This document shows positions 14,852 to 20,770 of a stretch of 20,770 nucleotides of DNA, piece after piece. The position numbers and the translations under genes are program-made. The stretch lies in the NCBI GenBank assembly GCA_900545025.1, contig UQXH01000030.1:1-20770 (forward strand). The letters are read 5' to 3'. Source of the DNA: an uncultured Phascolarctobacterium sp. (GTDB lineage Bacteria > Bacillota > Negativicutes > Acidaminococcales > Acidaminococcaceae). Position 1 is the stretch's first letter; every line of letters begins with the position of its first letter. Below the pieces are notes generated by a model. It was not told where the DNA came from and ran no database searches. It saw only the letters and a list, made by a program, of their open reading frames with translations.

Positions 14852-15288
14852 AGGCGGCAGATATTCCCGACGTGGTAAAGATAGAAGCGGAAGCTTTTTA
14901 TGACGCCTGGAATGAGAGTATGCTTTTAAATGAAATAAATAACAGCCTGACCCATTATATCGTTATGGAAATTGCCGGTGAGTTAATTGGCTACGCCGGT
15001 TTTTGGCTGGTAGCAGGTGAAGCCCAGATTACCCGTGTAGCTGTTGCTGAGCAGGAACGCGGCAAGAACTTTGGTGTACGCCTGACTGCCGCGCTGGTCA
15101 ACAAAGCCTGGGAACTGGAGGCTGAAGCGGTAACGCTGGAGGTAAGGGAAAGCAATATTGCCGCTCAGAAAACCTATCTTACCTGCGGGTTTGCCAGTGA
15201 GGGCATACGTCCCAACTATTATGAGGATAATCACGAAAATGCGGTAATTATGTGGTTGTACAGGCAAGGAGCAGCACATGAAGAATAA
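14809..15288 (+). CDS. rimI: Ribosomal-protein-alanine N-acetyltransferase RimI (GNAT)
   Basis: This GNAT-fold enzyme acetylates the N-terminal alanine of ribosomal protein S18 in model organisms. Of its 159 residues, FREMKAADIPDVVKIEAEAF opens the fold, ITRVAVAEQERGKNFGVRL is the acetyl-CoA loop (motif A), and LEVRESNIAAQKTYLTCGF is motif B. The usual RGxGxG of the loop reads RGKNFG, so one glycine is replaced by Asn. A ribosome-binding site, GGAGGA, is at ~14798-14803. It overlaps tsaB and tsaD, a common Firmicute order; it could act on other N-termini as well. Confidence 0.93.
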   Translation: MGETTERIISFREMKAADIPDVVKIEAEAFYDAWNESMLLNEINNSLTHYIVMEIAGELIGYAGFWLVAGEAQITRVAVAEQERGKNFGVRLTAALVNKAWELEAEAVTLEVRESNIAAQKTYLTCGFASEGIRPNYYEDNHENAVIMWLYRQGAAHEE

Positions 15289-16294
15289 AGATGTATATAT
15301 TTTAGGTATAGAAAGCAGCTGTGACGAAACCGCCGCTGCAGTAGTGAAAAACGGTCGTGAGGTGTTGAGCAATATTATTTCCTCGCAGATTGTCGTCCAT
15401 CGCAAATTTGGCGGTGTAGTACCTGAAATTGCTTCCCGCAAGCATATTGAAAATATTATGCCGGTGATTGACGAAGCCTTGCGGCAGGCAGATAAGACTC
15501 TGGCGGATATTGATGCAGTAGCAGTAACCTATGGGCCGGGCCTTGTCGGGGCATTGCTGGTTGGTTTGTCTGCTGCCAAATCATTGGCATGGGCTGCAGA
15601 TAAACCGCTGATTGGTGTTAACCATCTGGAAGGCCATGTCTTTGCCAATTTTTTAGCCGATGCAAACTTGGAGCCGCCTTTCATGGCTTTGGTAGTAAGC
15701 GGCGGACATACTGCTCTTTTGAAGGTTACCGGTTATAACAGCTTTGAGCTTCTGGGTCAGACTCGTGATGATGCAGCAGGTGAAGCTTTCGATAAGATTG
15801 CCCGTGTGATGGGGCTGCCCTATCCGGGCGGACCGGAAATAGAAAAATTGGCTTTAAACGGTAATCCGCAGGCAATAGAGTTTCCCGTGGCTAAACTGGA
15901 TGCACCGTATGAATTTAGCTTCAGCGGCCTGAAATCTGCGGTCATCAATTATCTGCATACACAAAAACAGCGCGGTGCGGAAATTAATTATGCCGATGTG
16001 GCGGCCTCATTCCAGCAGGCGGTTGTTAATGCACTGGTGCAGAAAGCTGTACAGGCATTACAGGATACGGGTCTGAAAGAAATAGTGCTGGCAGGCGGCG
16101 TATCTGCCAATAAAACACTGCAGACAGAATTGGCGCGCGCTGTGAGCGAGGTTGGCGCCCGACTGGTACATCCGACACCAATCCTGTGTACAGATAATGC
16201 AGTAATGATTGCTTGCCGTGGGTATTTTATGTACCAGGCTGGAATGAGCAGTCCACTGGATTTGAACGCTGTTCCGTCGTTAAAATTAGGTTAG
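15278..16294 (+). CDS. tsaD: tRNA N6-adenosine threonylcarbamoyltransferase TsaD
   Basis: TsaD (formerly Gcp/YgjD) transfers threonylcarbamoyl from TC-AMP to A37 of tRNA. The length of 338 is typical. The ASKHA features are ILGIESSCDETAAAVV, metal-binding H in NHLEGHVFA, VVSGGHT, TRDDAAGEAFDKIARVMGLPYPGGPEIEKLA, FSFSGLKSAVI and the LAGGVSANKTL phosphate loop. AAGGAG precedes the ATG inside rimI. It ends the t6A operon. The TC-AMP synthase TsaC is not in the window. No hairpin terminator follows; the DnaA-box cluster begins 15 bp after the stop. Confidence 0.97.
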   Translation: MKNKDVYILGIESSCDETAAAVVKNGREVLSNIISSQIVVHRKFGGVVPEIASRKHIENIMPVIDEALRQADKTLADIDAVAVTYGPGLVGALLVGLSAAKSLAWAADKPLIGVNHLEGHVFANFLADANLEPPFMALVVSGGHTALLKVTGYNSFELLGQTRDDAAGEAFDKIARVMGLPYPGGPEIEKLALNGNPQAIEFPVAKLDAPYEFSFSGLKSAVINYLHTQKQRGAEINYADVAASFQQAVVNALVQKAVQALQDTGLKEIVLAGGVSANKTLQTELARAVSEVGARLVHPTPILCTDNAVMIACRGYFMYQAGMSSPLDLNAVPSLKLG

Positions 16295-16308
16295 ACAAAA
16301 GTACATTT

Positions 16309-16435
16309 TGTGCATAAGGCTGTGGATAATGTGGATAAAAAACAGAAAATAACATGCACAAGCCATTTATGCTGTGGATAAGATTGTGTATAAACCTTAG
16401 TGATTGTGGATTATTTTACAGCAAAATGTGGAAAA
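16309..16435 (+). promoter_or_regulatory. Cluster of seven same-strand DnaA boxes
   Basis: Against the reverse consensus TGTGNATAA, matches lie at 16309 (TGTGCATAA), 16321, 16330 and 16373 (each a perfect TGTGGATAA), and 16385 (TGTGTATAA). Near matches lie at 16405 (TGTGGATTA, one mismatch) and 16427 (TGTGGAAAA, fits TTWTNCACA). The boxes at 16321 and 16330 abut with no gap. All point the same way. No dnaA, dnaN, rpmH or other origin gene is near, so I read this as a DnaA-binding cluster that titrates DnaA or controls the kinase gene whose ribosome-binding site follows at ~16451, rather than as oriC. Confidence 0.85.
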
Positions 16436-16462
16436 GACATTTTGTGGGGATGAGGGGTAAAC

Positions 16463-17839
16463 ATGCTGAACAATTTTACAGCAGAACAAAAAAACATTTT
16501 ACAGAATATGCTGCCGGCTTTAGGACTGGCAGCAGATATAGCAAGAGCTAAATTAACTGTTTTTTTGCCGGACAGCGATAAAAAATTTTTCAACATCTAC
16601 AAACAGATCAGGCCGCTGACCTTGCTGGGAGAAGCTGGCGCCGATATGACGGGACAGCGAGTGCGTTGTCTGGAAGAGCCGTTAGTGGCGCGTGCCCTCC
16701 AGCAAAATATACCGGTAACAGGCAAGCGGGAGTGGAAGCTGGGAATTTTCAGCAGCTTTCGTGTTTTCCCGCTGCGGGACGGCTTTGGCAAGTGCTTTGG
16801 AGCGTTAAGCTTTGATACAGATGATCCTGACGAAGTTATGCTGCGTACCTCGTTAGAGTTTTTAATGAGTGTACCTGTTGGCAGCGTGCGTCAATACGAA
16901 AGACTGTCGCCGGAAGATGGGTTGATGGTGGTTGATGCCAGGAAGGTAATTATCGCAGTTAATAATAAGGCACGCCATATCTTCCAGGTGCTGCACGTTG
17001 CCGACGTCTTGGGGCGCAGGACTAACGATTTGGCGATTAACTGGCCGCTGGTAGGCATGGTTATTGATACCGGTATTGCCGAGAGCAAGCAGTTTTTCAT
17101 GCATGGCAGGCTGCTCTTAATGAAGGTACTGCCGGTACCGGCACGACCTAAAAGCAGCTGCGCTGTCGTCATTTTACAGGATATTACCGAACTGCACAAA
17201 AAAGATGAAGAACTGCTGATTAAGTCGGCTGTCATTAAGGAAATTCATCACCGGGTTAAGAATAATTTACAGACTATCATCAGTCTGCTGCGCTTGCAGG
17301 AGCGGCGGACTGCCAGCAGCGAAGCCAAAAGCATTTTGCAGGACTGCATCGGCAGAGTGAACAGTATTGCAGTGGTGCATGAGTATCTTTCGCAGCAGGG
17401 CGACGGTATGATTGATGTGGGCAAGGTGGCAAAAAGTATTTACCAGGCCATTGTCAGCAGTATGCTGAATGCTGATTTTGTACTGGAAACTGATTTTGCT
17501 GCGGATGATGTACTGCTGCCGTCAGAAAAAGCGACAAGTATCGCGCTGATTTTAAACGAGCTACTGCAGAACGCTATTGAGCACGCTTTTGCAGGCAGGC
17601 AAAGCGGCAGACTGACAGTGAGGTTTAACGACAGCGGCAGCTGCTATGAGCTGCTGATGGCTGATAACGGTGTGGGGCTGCCGCCTGATTTTTCCTGGGA
17701 GCAGAACGGCAGTTTGGGACTGCAAATCATCCGAACTATGGCAGAGGCTGACTTAAAGGGCAGTTTTGCTTTAGTGCCGCTGGCTGATGGCGGTGTGCAG
17801 GCTTCGGTAATTATTCCTAAAGGCGGTGTGGAAAAATGA
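16463..17839 (+). CDS. HisKA_2 sensor histidine kinase, PdtaS-like (GAF-like + PAS + HisKA_2 + HATPase)
   Basis: The cytosolic sensor kinase (458 residues, no membrane helix) has a GAF-like histidine-kinase N-terminal domain at ~1-145, a PAS domain at ~150-245 (GLMVVDARKVIIAVNNKA ... VILQDITELHKKDEELL), HisKA_2 at ~250-335 with EIHHRVKNNLQTIISLLRLQ (H263 the likely phosphoacceptor) and HATPase_c at ~350-455 with LNELLQNAIEHAF and DNGVGLP. The layout and the kinase core match Mycobacterium PdtaS. Cognate signals in this family are cytosolic small ligands, so no signal can be read here. GAGGGG precedes the ATG. The stop overlaps the ANTAR regulator start by 4 bp. The gene sits immediately behind the DnaA-box cluster, so DnaA may affect its transcription. 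Confidence 0.93.
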   Translation: MLNNFTAEQKNILQNMLPALGLAADIARAKLTVFLPDSDKKFFNIYKQIRPLTLLGEAGADMTGQRVRCLEEPLVARALQQNIPVTGKREWKLGIFSSFRVFPLRDGFGKCFGALSFDTDDPDEVMLRTSLEFLMSVPVGSVRQYERLSPEDGLMVVDARKVIIAVNNKARHIFQVLHVADVLGRRTNDLAINWPLVGMVIDTGIAESKQFFMHGRLLLMKVLPVPARPKSSCAVVILQDITELHKKDEELLIKSAVIKEIHHRVKNNLQTIISLLRLQERRTASSEAKSILQDCIGRVNSIAVVHEYLSQQGDGMIDVGKVAKSIYQAIVSSMLNADFVLETDFAADDVLLPSEKATSIALILNELLQNAIEHAFAGRQSGRLTVRFNDSGSCYELLMADNGVGLPPDFSWEQNGSLGLQIIRTMAEADLKGSFALVPLADGGVQASVIIPKGGVEK

Positions 17840-18423
17840 TGCAGAAACTGAGAATACTTTTGGCAGACGATGAAGCGCTCATTCGTCTTGACCTGCGTGA
17901 GATGCTAACGGAAGCAGGACATGAAATAATCGGGGAGGCCGCAGATGGCCAGGAGGCAGTGCAGCTGGCGCAGGAACTGCGTCCTGACATCGTGATCATG
18001 GATGTGAAGATGCCCGTAATGGATGGGCTGACTGCAGCTCAGCAAATAACTGAAAGAGGAATAGCGCCAGTCCTTTTGCTGACGGCCTACAGCCAGCAGG
18101 ATATTGTAGCAAGGGCGACGGAAGCAGGAGTTATCGCTTATCTGGTTAAACCGGTGCGTGAACAGCAGCTTTTTCCTGCTGTGGAAGTAGCAGTAAGTCG
18201 TTTTCGTGCCTGGCAGGAATTGGGACGTGAGCTGGATGAGCTCAAGGAAAGCCTGGCTACACGTAAACTGGTTGACAGAGCTAAAGGAATTTTAATGGCT
18301 GCTCATAAGATGACGGAGCAGGAAGCATATAGAAAAATGCAGCAGTTCAGTATGGCTAAACGCATTAGTTTGAAGAAATTGGCCGAAGAAATAATAGCTG
18401 CCGATGAAAAATATAGAAAATAA
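17836..18423 (+). CDS. ANTAR-domain response regulator (antiterminator), PdtaR-like
   Basis: The receiver domain (residues ~5-120) has the acidic pair D11/D12, phosphoacceptor D56 in IVIMDVKMP, T at LLTAYS and K in YLVKPV, so it is complete. A coiled linker (~125-140) leads to an ANTAR domain (~135-190: LATRKLVDRAKGILMAAHKMTEQEAYRKMQQFSMAKRISLKKLAEEII). ANTAR proteins, when phosphorylated, bind tandem hexaloop hairpins in nascent RNA and prevent termination. It overlaps its kinase by 4 bp (ATGA), so they form a matched pair. I do not see an obvious dual-hexaloop target in this window; its targets are probably elsewhere. A terminator overlaps the stop codon. Confidence 0.94.
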   Translation: MMQKLRILLADDEALIRLDLREMLTEAGHEIIGEAADGQEAVQLAQELRPDIVIMDVKMPVMDGLTAAQQITERGIAPVLLLTAYSQQDIVARATEAGVIAYLVKPVREQQLFPAVEVAVSRFRAWQELGRELDELKESLATRKLVDRAKGILMAAHKMTEQEAYRKMQQFSMAKRISLKKLAEEIIAADEKYRK

Positions 18424-18447
18424 GAGCCTTAGGGCTCTTATTTTTTT
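18421..18447 (+). terminator. Terminator of the kinase-ANTAR pair, overlapping the stop codon
   Basis: TAAGAGCC (18421-18428) and GGCTCTTA (18433-18440) form an 8-bp perfect stem with a TTAG loop and a run of seven T. The TAA stop is the first arm's first three bases. Confidence 0.9.
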
Positions 18448-18554
18448 GCCGAGATCAAATTTTACGTTCAGAAGCGTAAATTTGTCGTTCACAATGGCAA
18501 AAATCAGCTTTGAAAAGTAAAAAAACACTTTGGCAAAGATAAATTTGTCGTTCA
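18445..18554. repeat. Three imperfect direct repeats upstream of groESL
   Basis: TAAATTTGTCGTTCA occurs exactly at 18477-18491 and 18540-18554, 63 bp apart. A relative, AAATTTTACGTTCA, ends at 18470. The outer copies are both preceded by a TTTGCC/TTTGGC-like stretch. TTTACG (18461-18466) and CGTAAA (18475-18480) are also inverted around the first pair. The DNA is non-coding; a regulator-binding array is possible. Confidence 0.55.
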
Positions 18555-18599
18555 AAAAAGAAAATTGCAAAAAAATTGTAAAAAAACAGGTAGAGGCTA

Positions 18600-18627
18600 T
18601 TGCAATTTTTTTACTCTTGATTATAAT
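18600..18627 (+). promoter_or_regulatory. groESL promoter
   Basis: TTGCAA (18600-18605) and TATAAT (18622-18627) are 16 bp apart. The predicted start point at about 18634 is just ahead of the CIRCE element, as in other HrcA-controlled operons. Confidence 0.8.
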
Positions 18628-18638
18628 AATAATTGTAA

Positions 18639-18665
18639 TTAGCACTCGGATAAATTGAGTGCTAA
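18639..18665. promoter_or_regulatory. CIRCE operator (HrcA binding site)
   Basis: TTAGCACTC (18639-18647), a 9-bp spacer and GAGTGCTAA (18657-18665) match the CIRCE consensus exactly. HrcA bound here represses groESL until heat or misfolded protein draws GroEL away from HrcA. hrcA itself is not in the window. Confidence 0.97.
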
Positions 18666-18695
18666 CAATTTAAATAATTCTTACATTACATATTC

Positions 18696-18712
18696 TTGAA
18701 AGGGGTTTTCAA
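18696..18712 (+). promoter_or_regulatory. groES ribosome-binding site inside a small AU-rich hairpin
   Basis: TTGAAA (18696-18701) and TTTCAA (18707-18712) are perfectly complementary around the loop GGGGT. The loop holds the core of the Shine-Dalgarno sequence AAGGGG (18700-18705), 9 nt before the ATG. It could be a weak RNA thermometer or merely chance pairing. Confidence 0.4.
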
Positions 18713-18714
18713 AG

Positions 18715-19005
18715 ATGTTGAAACCGTTAGCTGATCATGTTGTTGTTGAAATCGTAACCAAGGAAGAAAAAACTGCCAGCGGCATTTATCTTCCCGATAC
18801 TGCTTCCAAAGAAAAACCTCAAACCGGCAAGGTTGTTGCTGTGGGCGCAGGCAAAGTTACCGATAATGGTACCCGCGTTGCTCCGGAAGTAAAAGCCGGT
18901 GATGAAGTTGTTTTCGCTAAATACAGCGGCACCGAAGTAAAACTGGATGGCAAAGAATATCTGATTCTCTCTGAACGCGATATCCTCGCAGTAGTTGAAA
19001 AATAA
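18715..19005 (+). CDS. groES: Co-chaperonin GroES
   Basis: GroES is the heptameric lid of the GroEL chamber. Its 96 residues show the family's LKPLADHVVVEIVTKEEKTASGIYLPD (with the mobile loop at ~17-33), the GKVVAVGAGK strand, VKAGDEVVFAKYSGTEV and the C-terminal LSERDILAVVE. It is first in the operon, under the CIRCE-controlled promoter, with groEL 38 bp downstream. Confidence 0.98.
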   Translation: MLKPLADHVVVEIVTKEEKTASGIYLPDTASKEKPQTGKVVAVGAGKVTDNGTRVAPEVKAGDEVVFAKYSGTEVKLDGKEYLILSERDILAVVEK

Positions 19006-19043
19006 TTTTTACTGATTAAAAGAAATTAAAGGAGCGATTTATA

Positions 19044-20672
19044 ATGGCTAAACAAATTCTGTTCAATGAAGAAGCACGCCGCAGCCTGGAACGCGGTGTT
19101 AACGCACTTGCTGATGCTGTAAAAGTAACCCTTGGTCCTAAAGGCCGTAACGTTGTATTGGAGAAAAAATTCGGTGCACCGACCATCACTAACGACGGTG
19201 TTACCATTGCTCGTGACATCGAACTGGAAGATCCGTTTGAAAATATGGGCGCACAGCTGGTTAAAGAAGTTTCCATCAAAACCAATGACGTAGCAGGCGA
19301 TGGTACTACTACCGCTACCGTACTGGCACAAGCTATGATTCGCGAAGGTATGCGCAATGTTGCTGCCGGCGCTAACCCGATGGTACTGAAAAAAGGTATG
19401 CAAAAAGCAGTTAATGTTCTGGTTGACGAACTGAAAGCTGTTTCTCAAAAAGTTGAAACTAAAGAAGCTAAAGCACAGGTTGCTTCCATTTCCGCAGCTG
19501 ATGAAGAAATCGGCAAACTGATTGCTGATGCTATGGAAAAAGTTGGCGACGACGGCGTTATCACCGTTGAAGAATCCAAAACCATGGAAACCTGCCTGGA
19601 AACTGTTGAAGGTATGCAATTTGACCGCGGTTACATTTCTCCGTACATGGCAACTGACCCGGATAAAATGGAAGCAGTACTGAACAATCCGCTGGTACTG
19701 ATTACTGACCGCAAAATCACCATGATTCAAGACATCATGCCCGTACTGGAAAAAGTTGTACAAGGCGGCCGTGAACTCCTGATTATTGCTGAAGATATCG
19801 AAGGCGAAGCACTGGCAACCCTGGTTGTTAACAAACTGCGCGGTACCTTCAAAGCTGTAGCTGTTAAAGCTCCTGGCTTCGGTGACCGTCGTAAAGCAAT
19901 GCTGCAGGATATTGCAATCCTTACCGGTGCAACCGTTATCAGTGAAGAAGTTGGCCGTAAACTGGACAGCGCAACCATGGAAGACCTCGGCCAAGCTGGT
20001 CAAGTTCGCGTAACCAAAGAAATGACTACTATCGTTGACGGCATGGGCGACAAAGCTGAAATCGCTGCTCGTGTTGCACAAATCCGTGCTCAAATTCCGG
20101 AAACCACTTCCGAATTCGATAAAGAAAAACTCCAAGAACGTCTGGCTAAACTGGCAGGCGGCGTTGCAGTAATCAAAGTTGGTGCTGCTACCGAAGTTGA
20201 ACTGAAAGAAAAGAAACTTCGCATCGAAGATGCTCTGAACGCTACCCGCGCAGCTGTTGCTGAAGGTATTGTTGCCGGCGGCGGTACTGCACTCCTGCAA
20301 GTACAAAGCGCACTGAACAAGATTAAAGCTTCCGGCGATGAAAAAACCGGTGTAGATATCGTTAAACGCGCTATCGAAGAACCGGTTCGTCAAATCGCTT
20401 ATAATGCTGGTCTGGAAGGCGCAGTTATCGTTGATACCATTAAACGCAGCCGCAAAGGTGTTGGCTTCAACGCTCTGACTGAAAAATATGTTGACATGAT
20501 TGCCGAAGGCATTGTTGACCCGACTAAAGTTACCAGAAGCGCACTGCAAAATGCAGCAAGCATCGCAGCAATGGTACTGACCACTGAATCCATCGTAGCT
20601 GACAAACCGTCTAAAGAAGCTGCTCCGGCAGCAGGTATGCCCATGGGCGGCGGTATGCCCGGCATGATGTAA
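19044..20672 (+). CDS. groEL: Chaperonin GroEL
   Basis: The ATP-driven folding chamber subunit, 542 residues, is full length. Landmarks are MAKQILFNEEARRSLERGVNALADAVKVTLGPKGRNV, the ATP-binding VAGDGTTTATVLAQ, the apical domain with VVQGGRELLIIAEDIEGEALATLV, RAAVAEGIVAGGGTALL, and the flexible C-terminal GGGMPGMM tail. AAAGGAG lies before the ATG. Glutamine is written CAA in 16 of 19 cases, against a CAG preference in the neighbouring operons. Its only visible 3' hairpin is the one at 20720-20760, which seems to belong to an insertion sequence. Confidence 0.99.
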   Translation: MAKQILFNEEARRSLERGVNALADAVKVTLGPKGRNVVLEKKFGAPTITNDGVTIARDIELEDPFENMGAQLVKEVSIKTNDVAGDGTTTATVLAQAMIREGMRNVAAGANPMVLKKGMQKAVNVLVDELKAVSQKVETKEAKAQVASISAADEEIGKLIADAMEKVGDDGVITVEESKTMETCLETVEGMQFDRGYISPYMATDPDKMEAVLNNPLVLITDRKITMIQDIMPVLEKVVQGGRELLIIAEDIEGEALATLVVNKLRGTFKAVAVKAPGFGDRRKAMLQDIAILTGATVISEEVGRKLDSATMEDLGQAGQVRVTKEMTTIVDGMGDKAEIAARVAQIRAQIPETTSEFDKEKLQERLAKLAGGVAVIKVGAATEVELKEKKLRIEDALNATRAAVAEGIVAGGGTALLQVQSALNKIKASGDEKTGVDIVKRAIEEPVRQIAYNAGLEGAVIVDTIKRSRKGVGFNALTEKYVDMIAEGIVDPTKVTRSALQNAASIAAMVLTTESIVADKPSKEAAPAAGMPMGGGMPGMM

Positions 20673-20717
20673 TCCTGCCTCAGTAAAGTGAACTGAAAAT
20701 GTTGAGACCCCGCAGAT

Positions 20718-20770
20718 TGAACTGCACCCCAAAAGTTGAACTTTTGGAGGTGCAGTTTTTTCATGACTAA
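20718..20770 (+). mobile_element. Left end of a probable IS3-family insertion sequence with start of orfA, cut by window edge
   Basis: From 20718, TGAACTGCACCCCAAAAGTT resembles the terminal inverted repeats of IS3/IS150-group elements. It is followed by its own near-perfect inverted copy (20741-20757, one bulged A). The right arm contains GGAGGTG (20746-20752), and an ATG follows 10 nt later at 20763 (ATG ACT AA..., reading M-T-K or M-T-N), consistent with the first codons of an IS3 orfA. The same hairpin plus T-run could end groEL transcripts. The call rests on recollected family ends and on 8 coding bases. Confidence 0.55.
20720..20760 (+). terminator. Long hairpin with T-run after groEL
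   Basis: Sixteen bases from 20720 to 20735 pair with 20741-20757 around a TTGAA loop, with one bulged A at 20748, and are followed by a run of T. It probably acts as the groESL terminator whatever its origin. Confidence 0.65.

Noticed and set aside
16309..16462. The DnaA-box cluster as the chromosomal origin oriC
   Set aside because: No dnaA, dnaN, recF or rpmH nearby and no obvious AT-rich unwinding element; a secondary DnaA cluster fits better.
19026..20732. Long open frame (568 codons) antisense to groEL
   Set aside because: It mirrors the groEL codon pattern, is Phe/Asn/Ser-rich with no recognisable motif, and covers a universally conserved gene.

Overview
The window looks like a chromosomal segment from a low-to-mid GC Firmicute, most likely a Negativicute of the Acidaminococcaceae/Phascolarctobacterium kind. 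The taxon is an inference from these traits: HrcA/CIRCE-controlled groESL, deoxyxylulose-independent PLP synthesis (PdxS/PdxT) with a MocR-type neighbour, a GerMN lipoprotein, a HisKA_2 kinase with an ANTAR regulator, TTG starts behind strong Shine-Dalgarno sequences, and many compact rho-independent terminators.

Region 1 (1-3655) is AT-rich and accessory. It holds the 3' part of a beta-group DNA methyltransferase, open at the left edge, then a small membrane protein followed by a ComEC-like metallo-beta-lactamase-fold protein, then a complete type III toxin-antitoxin locus of the CptIN/ToxIN kind. That locus has a consensus promoter, two exact 45-bp repeats that can each form a pseudoknot plus the start of a third, a terminator, and the toxin gene. 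It reads as the edge of a defence island.

Region 2 (3656-9785) holds core genes in short units separated by terminators: a low-molecular-weight phosphotyrosine phosphatase; pdxS-pdxT, divergent from a MocR/PdxR-like regulator that has lost both its PLP lysine and its C-terminal domain; a gamma-carbonic-anhydrase-like protein; a TVP38/DedA-like membrane protein; and a CYTH protein with a degenerate CHAD-like C-terminus.

Region 3 (9786-13670) is one likely operon: acpS, the NAD(P)HX repair enzyme nnrD/nnrE, an AMIN-Amidase_3 cell-wall amidase and a GerMN lipoprotein, ending in a strong terminator. The last two genes start at TTG codons.

Region 4 (13687-16294) is the overlapping tsaE-tsaB-rimI-tsaD operon for tRNA t6A37 synthesis. 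It is followed by about 130 bp packed with seven same-strand DnaA boxes, a probable DnaA-box cluster away from any visible origin genes. This cluster leads straight into a PdtaS-like histidine kinase and a PdtaR-like ANTAR antiterminator.

Region 5 (18441-20770) is the groES-groEL operon with a consensus promoter, a perfect CIRCE operator, a set of direct repeats upstream, and the groES ribosome-binding site in the loop of a short AU-rich hairpin. The last ~50 bases after groEL look like the left end of an IS3-family insertion sequence, including the first codons of its orfA.
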